DNA from: Nocardioides potassii
GTDB lineage: Bacteria > Actinomycetota > Actinomycetes > Propionibacteriales > Nocardioidaceae
DNA length: 64,000 bases
Direction: 5' to 3'
Assembly: GCF_021648885.1 (NCBI RefSeq)
Contig: NZ_JAKJHZ010000009.1
Coordinates: forward strand, 186,001-250,000
The position numbers and the translations under genes were made by a program. Shown here in pieces: positions 28,696-37,393 of the stretch. Position 1 is the first letter of the stretch. Each line of letters opens with the position of its first letter. The notes under the pieces are model-generated. The model did not search any database, had not been told where the DNA came from, and saw nothing but the letters and a program-made list of their open reading frames with translations.

Positions 28696-29151
28696 ATGGG
28701 GGGCCACATGCTGATGGCAGACGTGCAGCTGGTGACGACCGCGTTGAACGCGCTCAACTTCGAGCCCGCGCTCGTCGACGAGATCGTCGCCCTGCTCACC
28801 GACAACTCCGACAGCCTCGACAGCCAGGTCGTCACGGCGGTCGGCCCCGGCTGGTTCGGCGGCTCCACCAACGGGCACCGGATCGGCGTGAACACCCAGA
28901 TGGCCCACCAGGCCGTCGAGGAGGAGTTCCAGAAGCTCGCCGACTCGCTGCGCGAGTACAGCGCCGCCATCACCAAGTGGGCCAACGAGGTGCAGGACAT
29001 CGACGCCGAGTCGGGCGCCGTCATGACCTCCCACCAGGCCGTCGTCGAGCAGGTCAACACCACGATCATCGAGGCACGCGACGAGTCGACCTCCGACGAC
29101 ATCGGTGACGGCACCTACACCGACCCGGCCACGAGCGGGAGTGGTTCCTGA
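28696..29151 (+). CDS. WXG100-superfamily-like protein, first gene of an ESX-type pair
   Basis: A 151-residue, mostly helical acidic protein. The first helix (about residues 8-45) ends at a W-F-G motif (GPGWFGGSTNG, residues about 52-62), and a second long helix follows (MAHQAVEEEFQKLADSLREYSAAITKWANEV). Helix-WXG-helix is the fold plan of type VII secretion (ESX) substrates. No classical YxxxD/E export signal is obvious in the tail. Its stop overlaps the next start by one base (TGATG), as in esxA/esxB-like bicistrons. No ESX machinery (EccC ATPase, EccB/D/E) is in the window. Start ATG 28696; an internal ATG at 28708 is possible. Confidence 0.65.
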   Translation: MGGHMLMADVQLVTTALNALNFEPALVDEIVALLTDNSDSLDSQVVTAVGPGWFGGSTNGHRIGVNTQMAHQAVEEEFQKLADSLREYSAAITKWANEVQDIDAESGAVMTSHQAVVEQVNTTIIEARDESTSDDIGDGTYTDPATSGSGS

Positions 29152-30602
29152 TGGGCATCGGTCCCGAGCGCGCCAAGCTGCGCTCCTACCTCGCCGGCAA
29201 CAAGCACGGCGCCACGGGCGACGCGGGGATCAACTGGGTCGCCAGCGCCCAGATCCTCGTCGACGCCGCCGACGCCATCCGCAAGGGCGCGGTGAAGGTG
29301 CGCGAGGGCGAGGGCACCGACGGCGGCCTGTCCGGTGACACCGCCACGGCCGTGCTCCAGGCCTTCCAGGCTTCTGCGACGTCCATGCAGGAGAAGGGCG
29401 AGAAGATCAAGGTCGCCGGCCAGGCGCTCCAGGACACCGCCGAGGTGATGCGCCAGGCCGAGGACGCCGAGTCGAAGATGGACGTGCTCGAGCAACCGCC
29501 GACCTACACCGCCCCGACCTACGCCCCGGGTGCTCCGCCGAGCCCCGAGCAGATCAAGCAGGACGGCGAGGACCGCGCCGCGGCCAACGCCAAGATGGAC
29601 GCCTACCACGACAAGATGGCCGCGCAGGAGTCCGCCGCGACCGACTGGTCGCAGAAGCTCGACTCCGCCTTCCTCACGGCCATCCCGCCGATGAAGGAGA
29701 TCCACGGCGAGCCCGACCCGACGGAGCCGGAGCAGCCGAAGACCGACGTCCCGCGCGCGCCGATCTCCACCGGCCCCGGCGGCAACCCCGGCAACCCCGG
29801 CACTCCGGGCACGCCGACTCCTCCGCCGCCACTCCCTCCGCCGCCACCGCCCCCGCCGCCCCCGCCGCCCCCGCCGCCTCCGCCTCCGCCTCCACCGCCT
29901 CCGCCGCCGCCCACGTGGCCGCCGGTCGACCCGCCACCGCCGCCACCGCCCACGTGGCCGCCGGTCGATCCGACGCCCCTGCCGGACCCGACCCCGACCC
30001 CCGGACCGACGCACGGGCCGACGACCACGGTCACCGGTACGACGCAGAGCGGGATCACCTTCGACCCGTCCGGCGGGAGCATGCCCACCACGGCGTCGTC
30101 GGGCTCCGCGCCGTCGGCCGGCGCGTCCGCCGCGGCGCTCGGCGCAGCGGGTGGAGCCGGTGGCCTGGCCGCCGGTGCGATCCGCCCCGGCGCGGTGCCG
30201 ACCTCCGCGACGCGGGGTGCGACCCCGGTCCGGCCGATCGGGTCGACGTCTCGCGCCGGTGGTTCCAGCGCCCTGTCGCGGTCCGCGGGCTCGGCCGGTT
30301 CCGCCGGACGAGCAGGCTCGTCCAGCAGCGCATCGCGTGGCGCCGGCTCGGCCGGTGGTCGCGGCACCGGCAGCGCGTCGGGCCGTGGTGCCGGCAAGTC
30401 CGGTGCAGGCGGTCGGGGCTCGGCCGGTGGCCGCAGCGCCGGCTCGAGCGGGTCCCGCTCGGGCTCACGCGGATCGACCGGGAGCGCCTCCGGGCGCGGC
30501 GGCCGCAAGGGTGAGGACGAGAAGACCGACGAGCGCGACAGCCTGGTCTACGACCAGGACTGGCTCGGCGACGACGACGTCGCACCCGGCGTGCTCGACT
30601 GA
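29151..30602 (+). CDS. Large Pro/Gly/Ser-rich ESX-type partner protein
   Basis: A 483-residue protein coupled to the WXG-like gene. The N-terminal 120 residues form two amphipathic helices (GINWVASAQILVDAADAIRKGAVKV, ATAVLQAFQASATSMQEKGEKIKVAG), compatible with a PPE/WXG-like helical hairpin. Helical Asp/Glu/Lys-rich sequence runs to about 195. A polyproline run of roughly 30 residues follows, with a duplicated TWPPVDP motif. Then comes a Thr/Gly/Ala/Ser/Arg low-complexity region, and the C terminus is acidic (YDQDWLGDDDVAPGVLD). This layout is typical of secreted or surface-spanning ESX-associated proteins in non-mycobacterial actinobacteria. Function is unknown. Confidence 0.65.
   Translation: MGIGPERAKLRSYLAGNKHGATGDAGINWVASAQILVDAADAIRKGAVKVREGEGTDGGLSGDTATAVLQAFQASATSMQEKGEKIKVAGQALQDTAEVMRQAEDAESKMDVLEQPPTYTAPTYAPGAPPSPEQIKQDGEDRAAANAKMDAYHDKMAAQESAATDWSQKLDSAFLTAIPPMKEIHGEPDPTEPEQPKTDVPRAPISTGPGGNPGNPGTPGTPTPPPPLPPPPPPPPPPPPPPPPPPPPPPPPPPTWPPVDPPPPPPPTWPPVDPTPLPDPTPTPGPTHGPTTTVTGTTQSGITFDPSGGSMPTTASSGSAPSAGASAAALGAAGGAGGLAAGAIRPGAVPTSATRGATPVRPIGSTSRAGGSSALSRSAGSAGSAGRAGSSSSASRGAGSAGGRGTGSASGRGAGKSGAGGRGSAGGRSAGSSGSRSGSRGSTGSASGRGGRKGEDEKTDERDSLVYDQDWLGDDDVAPGVLD
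29819..29912. repeat. CCG/CCX codon run encoding polyproline
   Basis: Tandem proline codons (CCG, CCC, CCT, CCA mixed) in the ESX-type partner gene, interrupted once by Leu. The codon mixing suggests selection for proline rather than recent slippage. Confidence 0.8.
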
Positions 30603-30629
30603 CGCAGCTCAGTCGGGAGACCACGATGC

Positions 30630-30655
30630 AGGTCCCCGCCCTCGGGCGGGGACCT
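30630..30655 (+). terminator. Terminator after the WXG-type pair
   Basis: Perfect palindrome AGGTCCCCGCCC / GGGCGGGGACCT around a TC centre, starting 28 bp after the stop. It lies between convergent genes and can also serve the glmS-tsaD operon from the other side. Confidence 0.85.
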
Positions 30656-30707
30656 TCGTCGTCCCCGGACCTCTGCACGTCGACCCACGCGGGCCGAGCA
30701 CGAGCGG

Positions 30708-31754
30708 TCAGGCGACGACGGTCGTGATCGGCTGCGAGGAGTCGGCCGGGAGGTCCAGCAGGGACGGGGTACGCCCGCGCGCGACGAGCTCGGCCCCCAG
30801 GGCGGCGACCATGGCGCCGTTGTCGGTGCACAGGCCCGGCCGCGGCACCCGGACCCGGATGCCCTGCGCGGCGGCGCGCTCCTCGGCCATCGCCCGGAGC
30901 CGGCTGTTGGCGGCCACGCCGCCACCGATGAGGATGTCCTCGATCCCGCGGCTCGTCGCAGCGTCGATCGCCTTGCGGGTCAGGACGTCGCAGACCGCCT
31001 CCTGGAACGACGCTGCCACGTCGGACACGTCGATCGTCACGCCGTCGCGCTGCTGAGCCTCGACCCAGCGGGCCACGGCGGTCTTGAGGCCGGAGAACGA
31101 GAAGTCGAAGCGGTGCCGCTCGAGGTCGCGGCGGCTCGTCAGGCCGCGCGGGAAGTCGATCGCGACGCTGTTGCCGCTGCGTGCCGCCTTGTCGATGTGG
31201 GGGCCACCAGGGAACGGCAGCCCGAGCAGGCGCGCGACCTTGTCGAACGCCTCGCCCGCGGCGTCGTCGATGGTCGAGCCCATCGGCTCGACGCCGACGG
31301 TGACGTCGGTGACCTCGAGCAGGCTGGAGTGGCCACCGGAGACGAGCATCGCCAGGCAGGGCTCCGGCAGCGGACCGTGCTCGAGCTGGTCGACGGCGAC
31401 GTGCGCGGCGAGGTGGTTGACGCCGTAGATCGGCTTGCCGAGCCCGATCGCGAGGGCCTTGGCGCTGGCGACCCCGACGAGGAGCGCCCCGGCGAGCCCC
31501 GGGCCGCTGGTCACCGCGATGGCGTCGACGTCGCTGAGCGCGATCCCCGCGGTCTCCGCGGCGCGCTCGATCGTCGGCACCATCGCCTCGAGGTGGGCAC
31601 GGCTGGCGACCTCGGGGACCACGCCGCCGAAGCGGGCGTGCTCCTCCACGCTGCTCGCGACCGTGTCGGCGAGGAGCGTGTGGCCGCGGACGATCCCGAC
31701 GCCGGTCTCGTCGCAGGAGGTCTCGATGCCGAGGACCAGGGGTTCGTCAGTCAT
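30708..31754 (-). CDS. tsaD: tRNA N6-adenosine threonylcarbamoyltransferase
   Basis: A 348-residue ASKHA-fold enzyme that transfers the threonylcarbamoyl group to A37 of ANN-decoding tRNAs (t6A), working with TsaB and TsaE. Metal ligands His114 and His118 are in NHLAAH. The family motif [14 protein letters not shown] is at the start, and GGHSSLL and [12 protein letters not shown] are also present. The last gene of a long minus-strand operon, it overlaps rimI by 8 bp, next to tsaB and tsaE. Confidence 0.97.
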   Translation of the reverse strand: MTDEPLVLGIETSCDETGVGIVRGHTLLADTVASSVEEHARFGGVVPEVASRAHLEAMVPTIERAAETAGIALSDVDAIAVTSGPGLAGALLVGVASAKALAIGLGKPIYGVNHLAAHVAVDQLEHGPLPEPCLAMLVSGGHSSLLEVTDVTVGVEPMGSTIDDAAGEAFDKVARLLGLPFPGGPHIDKAARSGNSVAIDFPRGLTSRRDLERHRFDFSFSGLKTAVARWVEAQQRDGVTIDVSDVAASFQEAVCDVLTRKAIDAATSRGIEDILIGGGVAANSRLRAMAEERAAAQGIRVRVPRPGLCTDNGAMVAALGAELVARGRTPSLLDLPADSSQPITTVVA

Positions 31755-32214
31755 GGCGGGTCACCGTCTCGGCGCGGGCGGCTCCGGGCAGCCAGCGGCA
31801 CATGACGAGGGCCTCGGACCCGTCGCGGTAGTAGTGGGGTCGCACGTCGATCACGCTGAACTGGCGCGCGACGTAGAAGCCGAGCGCCTCGGTGTTGCTC
31901 ACGCTGACCTCGAGCAGCATGCGCGAGGCGTCGTCGGTGTCGACGAGGAGCTCGTCGAGCAGCCGCGAGGCCAGACCGGTGCGGCGCGACCCGGGACGTA
32001 CGGCGATGCGCAGCAGGTCGACGATGTCACCCGCGCTCATGGTCACCGCGTACCCGGCGACGGCACCGGTCTCGTCCTCGGCGACCACGAACCGACGTCC
32101 GAGACCCTCGATCTCCTGCCGGACCAGCGACTCGTTCCACGCGTCGGCGCCGAACAGCTCGTGCTCGAGCGCGGTCAGCGCAGGCAGGTCGGTCAGGGCG
32201 GCAGGACGGATCAC
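31747..32214 (-). CDS. rimI: Ribosomal protein S18-alanine N-acetyltransferase
   Basis: A 155-residue GNAT enzyme. Acetyl-CoA loop [24 protein letters not shown] is near residues 68-90, and the C-terminal signature [37 protein letters not shown] is typical of RimI. It acetylates the N-terminal alanine of S18, and in some actinobacteria has broader targets. It starts at GTG 32214, overlapping the tsaB stop by 4 bp (GTGA), and overlaps tsaD by 8 bp. Linkage to tsaB and tsaD is conserved in many bacteria. Confidence 0.92.
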   Translation of the reverse strand: MIRPAALTDLPALTALEHELFGADAWNESLVRQEIEGLGRRFVVAEDETGAVAGYAVTMSAGDIVDLLRIAVRPGSRRTGLASRLLDELLVDTDDASRMLLEVSVSNTEALGFYVARQFSVIDVRPHYYRDGSEALVMCRWLPGAARAETVTRHD

Positions 32215-32849
32215 GAGACGGGCTTCCTGGGGGCCCCGGCGACGGCGTCGGGGCGGCGGAGGTAGAGGGGTTCGGGGTCCAGCAATTCTACGAGCTCGCC
32301 GCTCACCGCGTGGGCCAACCAGCCCGCGCTCGGCCTTTCGGGTGGGATGGCCTGCGGGAAGTGGTCGGGGTAGAGCAGGGGGCCGGCGCCGGCGACGGGC
32401 GCGTCGGTCGCGACCTCGGCCGGACGGGTCACCACTGGGCCCTCGAGGCGTCGGCCGTCGGCGTCGTAGGAGGCGAGGTAGACCTCCTTGCGCCGGGCGT
32501 CGGTCGCGACGAGGAAGCCGCCCTCGGGTGCCGCGGACTCGACGACCTGCACGGCGAGCACGTCGAGCGAGCAGACGCCGTACACCGGGATCTCGAGGAC
32601 GAAGCCGAGCGTGCGGGCCGTGACGATGCCGACCCGGAGCCCAGTGAACGGGCCGGGACCGACGCCCACCGCGATCGCCGTCAGGTCCTGTCGGACGATG
32701 CCGGCCTCGTCGAGCGCCCGCGCGATCAGCGGCGCGAGGTGCTCCCCGTGCTTCATCGGCTGGTCGGACGAGTGCTCGACCACGACGCGCTCGCCGTCGT
32801 GGAGGGCGACGGTCACCAGCGGCGTGGCGGTGTCGAGGGCGAGGAGCAC
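32211..32849 (-). CDS. tsaB: t6A synthesis scaffold protein TsaB
   Basis: A 212-residue ASKHA-fold partner of TsaD (LLALDTATPLVTVALHDG at the start, VGVGPGPFTGLRVGIVTARTLGF in the middle). It dimerises with TsaD and is needed for activity but lacks the metal site. GTG 32849 is chosen because the conserved domain begins there; a longer in-frame start at 32933 overlaps tsaE heavily. TAACCT, 7 nt upstream, contains the tsaE stop, so an extra leaderless start is possible but may be coincidental. Confidence 0.92.
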   Translation of the reverse strand: MLLALDTATPLVTVALHDGERVVVEHSSDQPMKHGEHLAPLIARALDEAGIVRQDLTAIAVGVGPGPFTGLRVGIVTARTLGFVLEIPVYGVCSLDVLAVQVVESAAPEGGFLVATDARRKEVYLASYDADGRRLEGPVVTRPAEVATDAPVAGAGPLLYPDHFPQAIPPERPSAGWLAHAVSGELVELLDPEPLYLRRPDAVAGAPRKPVS

Positions 32850-32859
32850 GGCGACGAGG

Positions 32860-33747
32860 TTACTGTCCGACGACCCAGCGCAGGGAAACGCGGCGCGGGT
32901 CGAGCTCGTCGTCGGGCGTCTCGCCGACCGCACGCTCGATCACGACCTCGAGGTGCGAGTCCGCCAGGCCCTCGGCGATGCCCGAGCCCCACTCCACGAC
33001 CGTGACCGCGGAGTCGAGCGAGGCGTCGAGGTCGAGGTCGTCGAGCTCGTCGAGGCCGCCGAGGCGGTAGGCGTCGACGTGCACCAGGTCCGGGCCACCG
33101 ACGAGCGAGGGGTGGACGCGCGCGATCACGAAGGTCGGTGACGTCACGCCGCCGCGCACGTCCATGCCGGCACCGAGGCCCTGGGTGAAGGTCGTCTTCC
33201 CGGCGCCGAGCTCGCCCGTGAGGACGACGAGGTCACCGGCGACCAGGCTGCGGCCGACCCGCTCCCCCAGGGCCCTCATCGACGCCGCGTCCGGGCAGTC
33301 GACGGTGGTGCCGAGCCAGAGCGCGAGCTCGACGTAGGGGCTGTGGCGGCCCGTGACGACGAAGTCGTGGCGTTCCCAGAAGCTGACCGTCTCCGGCAGC
33401 TCCTCGCGCGCGACGACCCGCACCGCCTCGCGCCCGGCAGCGGCGTCGATCGCCGCCTCGACGAGCGCCGTCGCCACCCCGGTGCCCTGCGCGTCGGGCA
33501 CGACGCCGAACCGGCGCAGCACCAGGCCGTCGGGCGTCGGGTCGAGCACGACGCACCCGACCGGTACGTCGTCCACGGTCGCGAGGAAGCCACCCCGCCG
33601 GCCGAGCAGCCGGGCGATGGTGCCTTCGTCCTCGGCGAGCGCGTCGGCGGGAGGGTCGAGCGGTCGCCGGGCGCCGAACGCGGCCCGCACCACGGCCAGC
33701 ACCTCGCCCGCGGCCTCCGCACCGACACGGCGTACGACGACGCTCAT
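32860..33747 (-). CDS. tsaE: Fusion of GNAT acetyltransferase and t6A ATPase TsaE
   Basis: A 295-residue protein with two domains. Residues 1-145 are a GNAT fold (LRRFGVVPDAQGTGVATALVEAAIDAA is the acetyl-CoA loop; VSFWERHDFVVTGRH follows). Residues 150-295 are TsaE, with P-loop GELGAGKTT at 178-186, SPTFVIARVH, and HVDAYRLGGLDELDDL. TsaE is the ATPase that drives the TsaBD cycle. The substrate of the attached acetyltransferase is unknown; a RimI-like gene sits two genes on. The ATG at 33745-33747 overlaps the hydrolase stop by 4 bp (ATGA), and no separate start was found at the domain junction. Confidence 0.9.
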   Translation of the reverse strand: MSVVVRRVGAEAAGEVLAVVRAAFGARRPLDPPADALAEDEGTIARLLGRRGGFLATVDDVPVGCVVLDPTPDGLVLRRFGVVPDAQGTGVATALVEAAIDAAAGREAVRVVAREELPETVSFWERHDFVVTGRHSPYVELALWLGTTVDCPDAASMRALGERVGRSLVAGDLVVLTGELGAGKTTFTQGLGAGMDVRGGVTSPTFVIARVHPSLVGGPDLVHVDAYRLGGLDELDDLDLDASLDSAVTVVEWGSGIAEGLADSHLEVVIERAVGETPDDELDPRRVSLRWVVGQ

Positions 33748-34811
33748 CGCGACCCTCCTGCCTGGGCGAGCGAGATCAGGTCGTCGAGCTCCGCGGTGAC
33801 CTCCTTGTGGCGCTCGAGCAACACCATGTGGCCCGCTCCGTCGCACTCGAGCAGGCTCGAGCCGGCGATCCGGCTGTGCAGCTTGCGGCTGTGGCCGACC
33901 GAGGTGATCTTGTCCTCGGTGCCGCAGATGACCGAGGTCGGGACGCGGCCGAGCGCCTCGAGGTGCTCGAACTTGTCGAGCGTCGCGAAGGCCGGGTAGA
34001 AGTCGGCGACGACGGCGAACGGCGTGGCGTTGAGCATCGAGTAGACGAACTCGACGTAGGACGCGGGCACCTCGTCGGTGCCGAAGGCGTAGCGGTCGGT
34101 GAAGACGTCGGCGACCGCGTGCCCCCACGCCCGGGCCAGGTCGACGACACGGTGTCCGCGGTCGAGGGTGCGGACGGCGCGACCGACGAACCGGCCCCCG
34201 AGGCCGAGCGGCAGCATCGGGAACAGGATGCGCCCCGGGTCGAGACCGCCGGCCGTCGTCGAGATCAGGGCGGCGCCGAGCACCTTGTCGCCGAACAGGT
34301 CGGGGTGGAGCTCGGCGAGGGAGATGATGCTCATCCCGCCCATCGAGTGGCCGACGAGGACGCAGCGGCCGGGCACGGTGTCCTCGATGACGCGGCGCAG
34401 GTCGTGGCCGAGCTGGTCGAACGTGCAGTGGTCCTCGTCGGACCGCGCAGAGCGGCCGTGGCTGCGCTGGTCGTAGAACACGGTGCGGACCTGTCCGCGG
34501 TACGCCGCCCGCTGGAAGTGCCAGCAGTCGAGGTTGAGGCAGTAGCCGTGGACGAAGACGACGGTCAGGTCCTCGTCGGTGGACGCCGCACCACCGAAGT
34601 CGGCCGGCTCGTCGATCTCGACGTGCAGGTCGAGGGCGTCGTCGGCGACCACGACCCGCGGCGCGCTGTGCAGCTCACCGAAGGCCGCCCGCTCCCCCGC
34701 GTCGCGCCGGCCGATGATCCGGCTCTGCCGCACGATCGCACCCGCGCCGGCGGCCGCCGCGAGTCCCGCCGCGCCCACGACCGTGCCGAAGATCCGGCCC
34801 TTCACGCTCAT
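33744..34811 (-). CDS. Alpha/beta-hydrolase with N-terminal membrane segment
   Basis: A 355-residue alpha/beta-hydrolase. The N terminus has a hydrophobic anchor (about residues 7-27, FGTVVGAAGLAAAAGAGAIV). The oxyanion region is VFVHGYCLNLDCWHFQ, the nucleophile elbow GHSMGG, the acid is probably in CGTEDKITS, and the His is in ECDGAGHMVLLERH. Family members hydrolyse esters, often lipids. The gene sits between alr and tsaE in the same order as in mycobacteria. Substrate unknown. It overlaps alr by 4 bp and tsaE by 4 bp. Confidence 0.88.
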   Translation of the reverse strand: MSVKGRIFGTVVGAAGLAAAAGAGAIVRQSRIIGRRDAGERAAFGELHSAPRVVVADDALDLHVEIDEPADFGGAASTDEDLTVVFVHGYCLNLDCWHFQRAAYRGQVRTVFYDQRSHGRSARSDEDHCTFDQLGHDLRRVIEDTVPGRCVLVGHSMGGMSIISLAELHPDLFGDKVLGAALISTTAGGLDPGRILFPMLPLGLGGRFVGRAVRTLDRGHRVVDLARAWGHAVADVFTDRYAFGTDEVPASYVEFVYSMLNATPFAVVADFYPAFATLDKFEHLEALGRVPTSVICGTEDKITSVGHSRKLHSRIAGSSLLECDGAGHMVLLERHKEVTAELDDLISLAQAGGSR

Positions 34812-36001
34812 CGGGTGCCTTCCTCGGAGGTCTGGTCGTCACTGTCCACGTCGCTGTCCGTCTCGGTGTCGATGTACCGGCGGACGAACCTACCGCCGAG
34901 ACGGGTCACCACCTCGTAGCTGATCGTGTCGACGGCCTCCGCCCAGTCCTGCGCGGTCGGCTCGCCGCGGTCGCCCGGGCCGAAGAGCACCACCTCGGTG
35001 CCGGGAGGCGGCAGCTCGCCGTGGAGGTCGACGACGACCTGGTCCATGCAGACCCGCCCGCGGATCGGGCGGCGCGAGTCCTCGACCCACACCGAGGCGG
35101 CGTTGCCGGCGGCGCGCGGCACGCCGTCGCCGTACCCGGCGGGCACCAGGCCCACGCTCGTGTCGTGGTCGGCGACCCAGGTGTGGCCGTAGGAGACGCC
35201 GTCGCCTGCTGCCAGCGGCTTGCTCATCACCAGCCGTGCCCGCGCGGTCATCGCGGGTCGCAGCCCGAGCCGGGGGGTCGCACCGGGCGCCGGGTCGAGG
35301 CCGTAGGCCGCGATGCCGCAGCGCACCAGGTCGAAGTGCGACGACGGACGCAGGATCGCGGCCGCCGAGTTGGCGAGGTGGGCCACCTCGGGCTCGAGGC
35401 CGGCCTCCTCGGCGAGCGCCAGCGCCTCGCGGAAGGCCGCCTCCTGCGCGTCGTTCATCGGGTGGGCGGGCTCGTCGCTGGCCACGAAGTGGGACCAGAT
35501 GCCGGTGACCCGGACGCGGCCGGCGGCCTCGTGCGCGGCCGCCGCAGCGAAGAAGGACGCCCAGTCGGCGCGGGGTGCGCCGCCGCGGGACAGGCCGGTG
35601 TCGACCTTGAGCTGGACGTGCGCCCCGCCGACTGCGGCGATCTCGTCGAGCTCGGCGACGGTGTACGCCGTCAGGTCGACGCCCGCCGCGACCGCACCGG
35701 CGAAGTCGTCACCGGGTGCGCTCAGCCAGCACAGCAGCGGCCCCCGGTCCCCCGCCGCCCGGAGCGCGAGCGCCTCGTCGATCGTCGCGACGCCGATCCA
35801 GTCGGCTCCCGCGTCGCGGGCCGCTGCGGCCGCCTCGACCATGCCGTGCCCGTAGCCGTCGGCCTTCACCACGACCATCAGCCGCACGGGCTCGTCGGCC
35901 CGCACGAGGTCCCGCAGGATCCGCACGTTGTGCCGGATCGCGGCCAGGTCCACGACTATCTCGGCGCGGGCTGGCGCTGGACCGGTCATGCTCCCGATCA
36001 T
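34808..36001 (-). CDS. alr: Alanine racemase
   Basis: A 397-residue PLP enzyme making D-alanine for peptidoglycan. The PLP lysine is Lys46 in VVVKADGYGHG. The second active-site region contains VSYGHTWV and RGRVCMDQVVVDL. The C-terminal 25 residues are acidic and Asp/Ser/Thr-rich, an unusual tail. The start at 36001 (MIGSMTGPAP) overlaps the nnr stop by 4 bp; the internal ATG at 35989 has GGGAG only one base upstream and is the alternative. Confidence 0.95.
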   Translation of the reverse strand: MIGSMTGPAPARAEIVVDLAAIRHNVRILRDLVRADEPVRLMVVVKADGYGHGMVEAAAAARDAGADWIGVATIDEALALRAAGDRGPLLCWLSAPGDDFAGAVAAGVDLTAYTVAELDEIAAVGGAHVQLKVDTGLSRGGAPRADWASFFAAAAAHEAAGRVRVTGIWSHFVASDEPAHPMNDAQEAAFREALALAEEAGLEPEVAHLANSAAAILRPSSHFDLVRCGIAAYGLDPAPGATPRLGLRPAMTARARLVMSKPLAAGDGVSYGHTWVADHDTSVGLVPAGYGDGVPRAAGNAASVWVEDSRRPIRGRVCMDQVVVDLHGELPPPGTEVVLFGPGDRGEPTAQDWAEAVDTISYEVVTRLGGRFVRRYIDTETDSDVDSDDQTSEEGTR

Positions 36002-37392
36002 CCCAGCCCGGCGAGGGTCTCGCGCACGACCTGTGGGACGTGGACCGCGACCCGGCTGGCCGTGAGGGGACCGCCTGCCGCTGCCTGCGTGGCGGCTGCG
36101 CCGTGGAGCCACGACCCGACGGACGCGGCGTCGTACGGCTCCAGGCCTGCCGCGAGCAGGGCGCCGACGACACCGGAGAGCACGTCGCCCGCGCCGGCCG
36201 TCGCCAGCCACGGCACGCCGGTGGTGGTGACGCGGACCCGGCCGTCGGGCGCAGCAACGAGCGTGTGGTGGCCCTTCAGCAGGACGGTGCAGCCCCAGCG
36301 GCCCGACGCCTCACGGGCGTGCCGGAGGGGCGCCGCCTCGACGGCGTCCCGCTCGACGCCGAGCATCGCGGCGAGCTCGCCGGCGTGCGGGGTCAGGATC
36401 CAGTCCGCGCCCGCCTCGTCCACGTGGGCCAGGGCGTCGGCGTCCACGACGACCGGCACGCCGTCCTGGCTCGCCTCGGCGAGCATGGTCGCGGCGTCGT
36501 CGCCACCACCCGGTCCGACCACCCACGCCTGCACCCGCCCGGCGCCGACGACCTCGGGGTGGGCGGTGCGGACGGTGTCGGCGACGTGCTCGGGACCGAC
36601 GTAGCGGACCATCCCGACCAGTCCGGCGTTCGCGCCCGAGACGGCGAGGAGCGCCGCTCCGGGATAGGTGTCCGAGCCGGCCCGGACGCCGACCACCCCG
36701 CGGGTGTACTTCTGCGCGTCGAGCCCCGGTCGCGGCAGCAGGGCCCGTACGTCGTCGGGCTGGAGCGCCTCGACGGCCGGCTCGCCGAGCTCGTCGAGGT
36801 CGAGGTCCACGAGGTGGAGCGCGCCGACGGCCAGCGAGGCGGGGTCGACGAGGTGGGCGACCTTGTGGGTGCCGAAGGTGACGGTGAGCGCGGCCCGGAC
36901 GTGGGGGCCGTCGAGCCGGCCCGTGTCGACGTCGACGCCCGACGGCACGTCGACCGCGACCACCGGCACGTCGACGTACGCCTCCAGCGCCGCCACCGCC
37001 TCGGCTCGCAGGCCCGGACGCCCACCGATGCCGACGATGCCGTCGACGAGCAGGTCGGGGGCGTCGTGGAGGTCGTCGAGGTCGCGGGTGGCACGACCGC
37101 CGGCCGCGACGAGGGCGGCGAGGCCGGCCTCGTGGACCCGGTCCGCGAGCAGGAGCGCCTCGACGGCGACGCCCCGACCGGCGAGCCGGGCTCCGGCCCA
37201 GAGCGCGTCACCGCCGTTGTCGCCGGGGCCGACCAGCAGCAGCACCCGGCTGCCGTACGCACTGCCGAGCAGGTCGAGCACCGCGGCGGCGAGGCCGGCC
37301 GCGGCGCGCTGCATGAGGGCACCGTCGGGCAGGCGCGCCATCGCGGCGGCCTCCGCGCGGCGGACGTCCTCGACGAGGTGGGCGCGCAGCAC
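35998..37392 (-). CDS. nnr: Bifunctional NAD(P)HX epimerase / ADP-dependent dehydratase
   Basis: A 464-residue two-domain repair enzyme for hydrated NADH and NADPH. The N-terminal YjeF_N epimerase domain (about 1-205) shows GPGDNGGDALWAGARLAGRG and VAVDVPSGVDVDTG. The C-terminal ribokinase-like dehydratase (about 215-464) shows LTPHAGELAAMLG, VLLKGHHTLVA and the anion-hole motif ATAGAGDVLSGVVGALLA. The GTG at 37392 begins one base after the acpS stop. The order nnr-alr is common in actinobacteria. Confidence 0.94.
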   Translation of the reverse strand: MLRAHLVEDVRRAEAAAMARLPDGALMQRAAAGLAAAVLDLLGSAYGSRVLLLVGPGDNGGDALWAGARLAGRGVAVEALLLADRVHEAGLAALVAAGGRATRDLDDLHDAPDLLVDGIVGIGGRPGLRAEAVAALEAYVDVPVVAVDVPSGVDVDTGRLDGPHVRAALTVTFGTHKVAHLVDPASLAVGALHLVDLDLDELGEPAVEALQPDDVRALLPRPGLDAQKYTRGVVGVRAGSDTYPGAALLAVSGANAGLVGMVRYVGPEHVADTVRTAHPEVVGAGRVQAWVVGPGGGDDAATMLAEASQDGVPVVVDADALAHVDEAGADWILTPHAGELAAMLGVERDAVEAAPLRHAREASGRWGCTVLLKGHHTLVAAPDGRVRVTTTGVPWLATAGAGDVLSGVVGALLAAGLEPYDAASVGSWLHGAAATQAAAGGPLTASRVAVHVPQVVRETLAGLG

Positions 37393-37393
37393 G

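Noticed and set aside
19806..30655. Genomic island carried by a mobile element
   Set aside because: No integrase, transposase, tRNA target or flanking direct repeat was seen, and base composition looks like the rest of the window.
32844..32862. Second independent leaderless promoter for tsaB
   Set aside because: The TAACCT hexamer includes the tsaE stop codon, so it may be chance; it is counted in the leaderless set but not listed as a separate promoter.
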